NCBI GenBank assembly: GCA_900550345.1
Contig: URRX01000044.1
Location: 1 to 10,020, forward strand
Reading direction: 5' to 3'
Origin: an uncultured Anaerococcus sp.
GTDB lineage: Bacteria > Bacillota > Clostridia > Tissierellales > Peptoniphilaceae
Length of the DNA: 10,020 bases
Under the pieces are notes generated by a model. The model ran no database searches, was not told where the DNA came from, and saw only the letters and a list, made by a program, of their open reading frames with translations. How positions within the stretch are numbered: the first letter of the stretch is position 1; each line of letters starts with the position of its first letter. Position numbers and translations under genes: made by a program. Shown one piece after another: positions 1 through 5,413 of this stretch.

Positions 1-84
1 ATATCATATTTGATATTGAATACCAGCAATCAGGTGTATTGAAAACTATATATCGTCAAATATTAATAATATTTACAATATATT

Positions 85-112
85 AAGACGGATTTATTTC
101 CGTCTTTTTTTA
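85..112 (+). terminator. rho-independent terminator at left edge
   Basis: AAGACGGA (85-92) pairs perfectly with TCCGTCTT (99-106) around a 6-nt loop, and the stem runs into a T tract to about 111. It would end a transcript coming from the left of the window. It also insulates the replication region from upstream transcription. The owner gene is not visible. Confidence 0.85.
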
Positions 113-262
113 ATTCAAAGAATTAAATCTTCTAAACAACTAATCAAAACCACCATTTTTGTCTTAGGGCTAGTGAAGGGAGAAGTATTTTTTAATAACC
201 GGAAAATTCATCCTAATTCCTACTTATACAGATAGATGAAGAAATAATTACTCAAAACCTTT

Positions 263-410
263 AAAAATGTCCTGAGTCTATTAAGAGAAGAAATTTTTTA
301 GCACAGGTTTAAAAAATTATGTTTTTCTTCGCCTGTGATATGAGAGGAAAAATAAAACCTAACAAAACTATCAAAAATGTCTTAGGGCTAGTGAAGGGAA
401 GTATTTCTTA
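263..410 (+). repeat. long direct repeat, copy 1
   Basis: This block is nearly the same as 529-675, offset 265-266 bp. Both copies hold the box TGTCCTGAGTCTATTA, then AGGTTTAAAAAA, then CGCCTGTGATATGAGAGG, then AAAACCTAACAAAAC, then a second box. CACAGG (302-307) and CCTGTG (332-337) could form a hairpin in this copy. The second copy has GATAGG in place of CACAGG, so the hairpin is weaker there. Confidence 0.85.
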
Positions 411-528
411 CTCAAAGATATTTTACTTGTCTTTAAATCTTTAAGAAAAATTTTAAAGTTACCTACTCAAAGTAGCCTGATTTGTCTTAGGGATAGTAGA
501 GGAAGAAATTTACATTAATCAAAAGTAT

Positions 529-675
529 CAAAAATGTCCTGAGTCTATTAGGAGAGAAAAATTTTAGGATAGGTTTAAAAAACCATGCTTTTCTTCGCCT
601 GTGATATGAGAGGAAAAATAAAACCTAACAAAACCATCAAAAATGTCCTAGGGCTAGTAGAGGGAGAATTTTTCT
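529..675 (+). repeat. long direct repeat, copy 2
   Basis: Second copy of the block at 263-410. A separate pair of related segments, about 195-290 and 739-833, shares ATAACCGGAAAA, TACTTATACAG and TTACTCAAAA at an offset of 543-544 bp. The region therefore seems to have grown by segmental duplication of multi-box units. Confidence 0.85.
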
Positions 676-855
676 TACAGGTTTAAAAAGTGCTGAATTT
701 CTTTGCCTGTTATTTAAGGTAAGGAAATATTTTTCAAAATAACCGGAAAATCAAATCCTAACTTTACTTATACAGGTAGAGGATAAAAATATTACTCAAA
801 ATTCTTCTAACTGTCCTAAGGAATATGAGAGGATATTTCTTCTTCAAAAAATATG

Positions 856-873
856 AAAGGAGTAGATATGTGA
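856..873 (+). promoter_or_regulatory. ribosome binding site with ATG-TGA start-stop overlapping the GTG start
   Basis: AAAGGAG (856-862) is followed after 5 nt by ATG (868-870), which is immediately followed by TGA (871-873). The GTG at 870-872 opens the long replication frame and lies 7 nt from the same ribosome binding site. The leader TGAAAGGAGTAGA-W-ATG is almost identical to the one before the gene at 3850. This decides GTG 870 as the likely start over the in-frame ATG at 825, which lies inside a repeat box and lacks a good ribosome binding site. Confidence 0.7.
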
Positions 874-3173
874 ATTTAGAAAATATACCAGAATATCTAA
901 AAGAAAATGCAAGCTGGTGCTTATGGAAATATGAAACAAGAAATAATAGGGAGACAAAGATACCTTTTAATCCAACTACAAACGGCTATGCATCAGTTAA
1001 TGATCCAAAGACTTTTACATCCTTTGATAAAGCATCTGAAAAACTTAGTTCCTATGATGGGCTTGGAATAAGAGTCGATGGAAAACTCGTAGCAATTGAT
1101 GTGGATGACTGTGTAATCAACGGAGTTTTAAATGATTTAGCAAAAGAAATAGTTAACCATTTTCCACAGTCATACATTGAATTTAGTCCAAGTGGTAAGG
1201 GTCTTAGAATCTTTACTATTCTACCGAACTCAATAACTTACAACAATGACATCTACAAGATGAAGACTAAAGAAGTTGAAGCTTATATTGCTGGCTTTAC
1301 TAATCGCTTTGTAACTGTGACAGGTCATGTTTATCAAGAAGGTGAGATTGTCGAAGAATCCGAAGGGCTTCTATGGCTTTTAGAAAAATATCTGAAAAGA
1401 GAAAAACAAAGTAAGTCTAATAAACAAAATTTTAAAAGCTATTTAACTGATGAAGAAGTTATTGAAAAGGCATCTAATGCCAAGAACAAAGAAAAGTTTT
1501 TAAATCTATGGGCTGGAAACATTAAAGCCTATCCTTCTTCAAGTGAAGCAGACTTAGCCTTAACTTCAATACTCGCATTTTATGCTGGTGGAAATACTGA
1601 CCAGATAGATAGGCTCTTTAGGCAATCGGAACTTTTTAGGGATAAGTGGGATGAAAATCGAGGAGGAAAGACCTATGGAGAAATAACCATTGAAAAAGCA
1701 ATCTCTTCTTTAAAAGAAGTCTACAAACCTATTTCAAGAATAGATCCAAGCATCGAGTTTAACTTATCTATTGAAAAGTTAAAAGAAATGGGTCTTCCTT
1801 TATCTTCTAAGTATTCATGGACAGATATAGGTGCAGGAAAAATATTCGCAGACTTTTATATGGATTCTCTTCGCTATGTACCAGAAAGGAAAGCCTGGTA
1901 TTTCTACGAAGAAGGAATCTGGATAGCTGATACTGGAAGTTTAAAAGCTATGAAATTATGTATGAAACTTGCAAACCTACTTCATATCCTTGCCCTTGAT
2001 ATTGAGGACGAACATAAAAGAAAGGCTTATGTAAAATTCTCAAACAGATGGCAAGCAAGAGGTTATAGGGTCAGTGTATTAAAAGATGCAGAAGTTCATC
2101 ATCCATTAAATGTATCTGACTTCGATAAAGATCCCTACCTTTTAAACTGTACCAATGGAACTTTAGATCTTAGAACAATGGAATTTTATGAACACAGAAG
2201 TTCTGACTATTTAAGCAAAATGGCTGATGTTATCTATGATCCTTACTCATTAAATGAAAGATGGAATAGCTACATTGATGAAATTATGAGTGGAGACAAA
2301 GAAAAAGCTAAGTTCCTACAAAAGATATTAGGCTATGGGCTTACAGGAGATACAAGGCATGAGTGCATGGCAATTCTTTATGGAATGACCACAAGAAATG
2401 GCAAGGGGACTCTTTGTGAATCCATATTAAAGGTTCTTGGAACTTATGCTTGTGCATCAAGACCTGAAACACTGGCTCTAAAAAACAAAGTAAATAGTTC
2501 TGGACCCAGTGAAGAAATAGCAAGACTTGCAGGAGTACGCTTTGTAAATATTCCAGAACCAGGCAAGGGACTACCCTTAAATGTTGCACAAGTTAAAAGC
2601 CTTACTGGGAATGACACTATTAATGCAAGATTCCTTCATGAGAACTCCTTTGATTTTAAACCTCAATTTAAAATCTACATCAACACCAACTACCTACCCA
2701 TAGTTAATGATGTGACTGTATTTACCAGTGGAAGAATGCTAATCATTCCCTTTGATAGACATTTTACTGAAGAAGAACAAGACAAAACATTAAAGACAGA
2801 ATTTGCAAAAGAAGAAGTAAAGTCTGCAATACTTAACTGGCTTATTGAAGGCTACAAACTTTTACAAAAAGAAGGGCTAACTATTCCTGATTCAGTAAAA
2901 GATGCAACTTTAAAATACCAAAAGGAATCAGATAAGATAGCTATCTTTATGGAAGATTGCTTGGAAGAGGGAAAAGACTATGAAGTTAGAACTTCTGAAG
3001 TTTACGAAAGATATAGGTCTTGGTCTTTAGAAAATGGCTACTACCTTGAAAGCATGAAAACCTTTAAGCAATCTTTGGAGTCTAAAGCTACCATCAAAAG
3101 AAAAAGACCAAAGGATGGAAAACACAAGACCACAGTCCTAATAGGCTATAGGTTAATTTCTGAATTTCTATAA
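870..3173 (+). CDS. PrimPol-like primase / SF3 (D5-type) helicase replication protein
   Basis: Predicted replication initiator of the mobile element, 767 residues from GTG 870. Residues about 1-165 resemble an archaeo-eukaryotic primase/primase-polymerase domain: VAIDVDD (74-80) supplies the acidic metal-binding motif, SPSGKGLRIF (106-115) the second motif, and RFVTVTGH (146-153) the third. The second motif has Arg113 where many relatives have His. Residues about 195-280 look like the helical-bundle domain that follows such primases (NrS-1-type). The C-terminal half is a superfamily 3 helicase with Walker A GMTTRNGKGT (505-514), a Walker B-like stretch RFVNIPEP (557-564), sensor FKIYINTNYLP (600-610) and candidate arginine finger SGRMLIIPF (620-628). 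Such proteins synthesise primers and unwind the origin in phages, satellites and plasmids. It lies between two candidate origin repeats. Whether primase activity is retained despite Arg113 is unknown. Confidence 0.9.
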   Translation: MNLENIPEYLKENASWCLWKYETRNNRETKIPFNPTTNGYASVNDPKTFTSFDKASEKLSSYDGLGIRVDGKLVAIDVDDCVINGVLNDLAKEIVNHFPQSYIEFSPSGKGLRIFTILPNSITYNNDIYKMKTKEVEAYIAGFTNRFVTVTGHVYQEGEIVEESEGLLWLLEKYLKREKQSKSNKQNFKSYLTDEEVIEKASNAKNKEKFLNLWAGNIKAYPSSSEADLALTSILAFYAGGNTDQIDRLFRQSELFRDKWDENRGGKTYGEITIEKAISSLKEVYKPISRIDPSIEFNLSIEKLKEMGLPLSSKYSWTDIGAGKIFADFYMDSLRYVPERKAWYFYEEGIWIADTGSLKAMKLCMKLANLLHILALDIEDEHKRKAYVKFSNRWQARGYRVSVLKDAEVHHPLNVSDFDKDPYLLNCTNGTLDLRTMEFYEHRSSDYLSKMADVIYDPYSLNERWNSYIDEIMSGDKEKAKFLQKILGYGLTGDTRHECMAILYGMTTRNGKGTLCESILKVLGTYACASRPETLALKNKVNSSGPSEEIARLAGVRFVNIPEPGKGLPLNVAQVKSLTGNDTINARFLHENSFDFKPQFKIYINTNYLPIVNDVTVFTSGRMLIIPFDRHFTEEEQDKTLKTEFAKEEVKSAILNWLIEGYKLLQKEGLTIPDSVKDATLKYQKESDKIAIFMEDCLEEGKDYEVRTSEVYERYRSWSLENGYYLESMKTFKQSLESKATIKRKRPKDGKHKTTVLIGYRLISEFL

Positions 3174-3177
3174 AGTC

Positions 3178-3260
3178 TGTGGCAATGTGGCAGATGAAAA
3201 ATTTAATTTAGAAATCTTGTATCTATATAGATAATACTTTTTTACCTGCCACACCTGCCC
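3178..3260. repeat. inverted iteron-like element A (TGTGGCA pairs around an AT-rich core)
   Basis: Begins 4 bp after the replication gene stop. The left arm has two TGTGGCA heptamers 8 bp apart (3178-3184, 3186-3192). The right arm has the inverse TGCCACA (3247-3253) and a degenerate TGCCCTC (3256-3262). The roughly 51-bp core is AT-rich and contains the palindrome TATCTATATAGATA. A second copy lies at 3744-3828. Repeats flanking an AT-rich core just 3' of rep resemble the origin of staphylococcal pathogenicity islands. As RNA the arms would also form a long hairpin, so a post-transcriptional role is possible. Confidence 0.75.
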
Positions 3261-3281
3261 TCATTTAAGGAGGTGGTGCTT

Positions 3282-3299
3282 ATGATTGTGTGTCCTTAG
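3282..3299 (+). other. 5-codon ORF with strong ribosome binding site (leader or remnant)
   Basis: AAGGAGGTGG is followed by ATG (3282-3284) and a reading frame of only five codons, M-I-V-C-P, ending in TAG (3297-3299). In the same frame KFNRS follows before another TAG. The strong ribosome binding site in front of such a short frame suggests either a leader peptide for the gene at 3337 or the decayed start of a small zinc-ribbon protein beginning MIVCP. Both ideas are inference. Confidence 0.3.
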
Positions 3300-3336
3300 A
3301 AGTTTAATCGAAGTTAGAAAATTAGGAGGAATATAA

Positions 3337-3738
3337 ATGATTACAAAAGAAGATTTAGAAAGAAAATTTACTTTAAAAGATAAGATTGTGGTGGCTTCCC
3401 CAAAGGGAATATCTACAGAATTAAAAAGAGAAAAAGACTATAGGTATGTCATTAAAAAAGATGAAAGCGAAATCAAGCTAGATGACTTAAAAGACTTAAC
3501 TGAATATTGTAAGGATATGTGCCTTTACAGAAACAATGAAAAAGTCACTGAAGACTTATTGGAGAATGCCTTTAAGCTACGAGATACAATCATTCTTCAT
3601 AAGGTGGACAAGACACCTGTAAAACTTGTCAAAGAAAAAATATACAACTACACACTGGATAATCAAGACACAGTTATTCCATTCAAAGGAACAGAAAGTG
3701 TTGTAGAGTTTATGAATCAAAATAATTTTAGTCTATAA
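3337..3738 (+). CDS. small protein of unknown function with an internal duplication
   Basis: I do not recognise this 133-residue protein. AGGAGGA (3324-3330) lies 6 nt before ATG, so the start is well supported. It is charged, without signal peptide or membrane segments. It appears to be two tandem copies of one domain of about 57 residues. The first copy, about 5-61, starts EDLERKFTLKDKIVV; the second, about 72-129, starts EDLLENAFKLRDTIIL. Each continues through a Lys-rich turn, a predicted strand pair (DYRYVIKK versus IYNYTLDN) and a closing helix (LKDLTEYCKDM versus SVVEFMNQN). The gene sits between the two inverted iteron-like elements and in the same direction as the replication and capsid genes. 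A role as DNA-binding, regulatory or replication accessory protein is possible but not shown. Confidence 0.7.
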   Translation: MITKEDLERKFTLKDKIVVASPKGISTELKREKDYRYVIKKDESEIKLDDLKDLTEYCKDMCLYRNNEKVTEDLLENAFKLRDTIILHKVDKTPVKLVKEKIYNYTLDNQDTVIPFKGTESVVEFMNQNNFSL

Positions 3739-3743
3739 ATAAA

Positions 3744-3828
3744 AGTGGCAATGTGGCAGGTAAATATATAGGACTTAAAACTTCTATTCTCTATAGGAAG
3801 TTTAGTTTTCACCTGCCACACTGCCCCA
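3744..3828. repeat. inverted iteron-like element B (TGTGGCA pairs around an AT-rich core)
   Basis: Starts 5 bp after the stop of the gene ending at 3738. Left heptamers are AGTGGCA (3744-3750) and TGTGGCA (3752-3758), 8 bp apart. Right heptamers are TGCCACA (3814-3820) and TGCCCCA (3822-3828), also 8 bp apart. The arms pair over about 15 bp with one mismatch (TGTGGCAGGT with ACCTGCCACA in the inner part). The core includes an AAACTTC/GAAGTTT inner stem. Core sequence differs from element A while the arms are kept, so the arms are probably the functional part. Confidence 0.75.
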
Positions 3829-3849
3829 GATATTTTGAAAGGAGTAGAA

Positions 3850-4062
3850 ATGATTATTGGAGATATTTTTGAAAAAGATAAACTTACAGCTGTGGACTTA
3901 AAGGACACAAAGTATGAAGTCCTAAATGTAATTAATAAAGATAAGGTTAAAATCATCCTTGCTAAAGGAGACAAGTCTTATCTTGTAATTGATGGAAGAT
4001 TTAAAAATATGTTTTTTCCTTCTTTAGAAGAAGCCGAAGAATATATTGAGAGCAAAAAATAA
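3850..4062 (+). CDS. small protein of unknown function (70 residues)
   Basis: I do not recognise this protein. AAAGGAG (3838-3844) lies 5 nt before ATG 3850, which is preferred over an in-frame TTG at 3835 that would place the ribosome binding site inside the gene. The product begins MIIGDIFEKDKLTAV and is a compact acidic/lysine-rich cytosolic protein. It looks like alternating strands (KYEVLNVI, KVKIILAK, SYLVIDGRF) and a final helix SLEEAEEYIESKK. That strand-strand-helix plan and its ending loosely recall each half of the duplicated protein at 3337, and both genes follow a copy of the same inverted element. A shared fold is only a suggestion. It precedes the structured cos-like region. 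Confidence 0.65.
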   Translation: MIIGDIFEKDKLTAVDLKDTKYEVLNVINKDKVKIILAKGDKSYLVIDGRFKNMFFPSLEEAEEYIESKK

Positions 4063-4065
4063 TTT

Positions 4066-4180
4066 GTAACCCAGGGGGCATCCTAATCTCCAGGAGACTT
4101 TTTCCTATCAACGGTGCCGCCCTCTTACGCACAAAAAGACGGGTTCAAAGGGGGTATTAAAAATGTATTTAATACCCTGG
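4066..4180. other. GC-rich structured region, candidate cos/packaging site or structured leader RNA
   Basis: This stretch between the small gene and the capsid gene is clearly richer in G and C than its surroundings. AACCC (4068-4072) can pair with GGGTT (4141-4145). Inside that, GGGGGCATC (4074-4082) can pair with GGTGCCGCCC (4113-4122) with one bulged G, and TCTCCAGGAGA (4087-4097) is a quasi-palindrome. A separate perfect 10-bp stem, GGGTATTAAA (4152-4161) with TTTAATACCC (4168-4177), follows, and CCAGGG (4071-4076) can alternatively pair with CCCTGG (4175-4180). No T tract follows, so it is not a simple terminator. The wording ACGGTGCCG, CTTACGCACAAAAA, then GGGTTCAAAGGGGG recalls cohesive-end regions upstream of packaging genes in Firmicutes phages. 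That is from memory and unverified. Confidence 0.55.
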
Positions 4181-4208
4181 ATAATATAAAAATATAAAGG
4201 AGAAATTT

Positions 4209-5156
4209 ATGTTAATTAAAGAAAAATCAAAAAGAAACGAAATATTGTCAGCTAATTCCTATAAAACTAATCTATGGAATTATTTAAGAAACAAGGATGA
4301 ATCATCTTATTCAGATATTAAGGCTCTTGGTCTTATCCAAGATGGCTCACCTTTTATGGATGCAGAAAGCACAGAATACTTTAGAGAAACACTTGCAGAA
4401 AAGAGCGTAGTTAGAAAAGAAGCTAAAGTTTTAAAAAACGATGTAGATTCATCTTCTATTGTAACTTTCCCAAGTAAATCTATGGCAACTTGGACAAAAG
4501 CAGGAGAACATGACCTATTTGCAGATGCCTTAGAAATGAAAGATTTGGATGTGAATTTAGAATACAACACATTATCTAACTTAATTACAATTCACGAAGA
4601 TTTTCTAAATGATCCTCAAGCTAAGATTGAGAAAATAATTTTAGATACCTTTGCTCATAATTTTGCTAAGGCAGAAGATAAAGCTTTTATAGAAGGTAGT
4701 GGTCAAAATGAACCATTGGGAATTTTAGCAGATGACAAAATTAAAAGCCTATCTGCTACAAAAGAACTAAAGCTTGATGACTTGAAAAAACTATTCTTCT
4801 TTTTAGATAGTGACTATAGAGAAAATGCAAAATGGATAATGAATGATAAAACTGCTCTTTATCTTCAAAGTCTAAAAGATAGTCAAGGTAACTTCTTGTG
4901 GAATCAATATGATGGCACTTTCATGGGAAAAGAAATTCTAATCTCAAACTTTATGCCAGACATTGATACGGGTTTAAAACCTATCGTCTTTGGAGATTTT
5001 TCAAGCTACTGGATTGTTGAAAGACAAAATCCAACAATAAAAAGATTGTCCGAGATGTTTATTCTTAAACAACACCAGGGCTTTATCATGCGAGAATATT
5101 TAGATGCCAAGCTAATGGATAAGGATTCAGTCCTTACTTTAGCCATTGAAGGATAA
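4209..5156 (+). CDS. HK97-fold phage major capsid protein
   Basis: Shell protein of a tailed-phage type capsid, 315 residues. AAAGGAG (4196-4202) lies 6 nt before ATG. The family pattern is clear. A predicted N-terminal arm and E-loop (about 50-118) precede the spine-helix region IHEDFLNDPQ (128-137) through FAKAEDKAFIEGSGQ (152-166), then NEPLGIL (167-173). A-domain hallmarks follow: WIMNDKTALYLQSLKD (209-224), FLWNQYDGTFMGKEIL (229-244), IVFGDFSSYWIVERQ (259-273) and a closing strand ending at LTLAIEG. Ahead of the shell domain there are only about 60 residues, shorter than the roughly 100-residue scaffolding domain of HK97. No maturation protease, portal or terminase gene is adjacent, which is unusual for this gene. 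The protein may build satellite particles with helper parts or interfere with helper capsids. Confidence 0.9.
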   Translation: MLIKEKSKRNEILSANSYKTNLWNYLRNKDESSYSDIKALGLIQDGSPFMDAESTEYFRETLAEKSVVRKEAKVLKNDVDSSSIVTFPSKSMATWTKAGEHDLFADALEMKDLDVNLEYNTLSNLITIHEDFLNDPQAKIEKIILDTFAHNFAKAEDKAFIEGSGQNEPLGILADDKIKSLSATKELKLDDLKKLFFFLDSDYRENAKWIMNDKTALYLQSLKDSQGNFLWNQYDGTFMGKEILISNFMPDIDTGLKPIVFGDFSSYWIVERQNPTIKRLSEMFILKQHQGFIMREYLDAKLMDKDSVLTLAIEG

Positions 5157-5338
5157 TGCCTATGGTAGAAACTAAAAAGAATGAGATTAAAAAGTCTGAG
5201 AATATTGAAGTATCTGGCACAATCTTTACAGTTCATTCTATGAAAAGTGAAAATGCAAAAAAGAGTGTCGAACAAATCATAAGAAAGCTCATATTAAACA
5301 ATGTGGATACTTTGAATAGATCCAATTTATCAGCTTAA
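5156..5338 (+). CDS. TnpW-like small transposon-associated protein
   Basis: This 60-residue protein starts in a TAATG overlap with the capsid gene stop (shared A at 5156), which points to translational coupling; an in-frame ATG at 5162 is an alternative start. A Lys/Glu-rich head leads to VSGTIFTVHSMKSENAKK (19-36) and a helix SVEQIIRKLILNNV (37-50). The shape (a short beta-hairpin GTxFxV, then Ser/Asn-rich turn, then amphipathic helix) resembles small TnpW-type proteins found beside serine recombinases in Firmicutes elements. Its position directly before the recombinase supports that. The biochemical role of that family is not established, and the match is by eye. Confidence 0.5.
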   Translation: MPMVETKKNEIKKSENIEVSGTIFTVHSMKSENAKKSVEQIIRKLILNNVDTLNRSNLSA

Positions 5339-5397
5339 TTAACTTGATATAGTCTGAAAAGTACGGGAATATGTAATTGCCACTTGAAGGCTGTCCG

Positions 5398-5413
5398 AAA
5401 GGAGGAAAATATG
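5398..5413 (+). promoter_or_regulatory. ribosome binding site that fixes the recombinase start
   Basis: AAAGGAGG (5398-5405) lies 5 nt before ATG 5411. An in-frame TTG at 5384 would lie upstream of this site and has no comparable ribosome binding site, so the first nine codons of the longest frame are probably not translated. Confidence 0.75.

Larger units (their letters stand above)
160..833 (+). repeat. degenerate box array, about 54-bp period, upstream of the replication gene
   Basis: This non-coding stretch is built of direct-oriented boxes. The clearest begin at 160, 269, 379, 483, 535, 644 and 812 and read TGTCYTRRG, then TA, then a purine run ending near GGAG. Weaker boxes with CCT (or CTT) followed by a purine run begin near 209, 329, 428, 595, 703 and 754. 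Successive starts are 49-60 bp apart and average about 54 bp over 13 units. Spacers are AT-rich and share words such as CTCAAAA and AGGTTTAAAAA. No open reading frame with a ribosome binding site is present. Position beside a Rep-type gene suggests an iteron-style replication origin or an operator array; that is inference. The boxes are too divergent to be a CRISPR array. Confidence 0.7.

Noticed and set aside
3..86. Possible 3' end of an upstream gene (frame ending in TAA at 84-86, just before the terminator)
   Set aside because: Only 27 codons are in the window, the sequence is AT-rich and Ile/Tyr-rich at its end, and nothing identifies a protein family. Two other readings end nearby.
340..444. 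Short ORF starting MRGKIKPNKTIKNVLG, with a second related version at 606-686
   Set aside because: Both start at an ATG inside the long direct repeat without a ribosome binding site, diverge after the box and stop at different lengths. The repeat boxes stay open in one frame, but their spacings are not multiples of three, so this is unlikely to be coding.
160..833. Possible CRISPR array because of many spaced repeats
   Set aside because: Boxes diverge strongly, spacers are themselves repeated and AT-rich, and no cas gene is near. The layout fits duplicated iteron-like DNA better.
2341..2589. Minus-strand frame of 82 codons inside the replication gene
   Set aside because: It lies opposite the conserved helicase core, whose motifs are clear on the plus strand, and has no ribosome binding site.
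4087..4197. 36-codon open frame through the structured region (contains VPPSYAQKDGF)
   Set aside because: No ATG or ribosome binding site, no recognisable protein, and the region is better explained by base pairing and the cos-like wording.
5339..5410. Possible leader peptide before the recombinase (frame reading LPLEGCPKGGK from TTG 5377)
   Set aside because: TTG start without a ribosome binding site; the readable residues arise mainly from the recombinase ribosome binding site itself.
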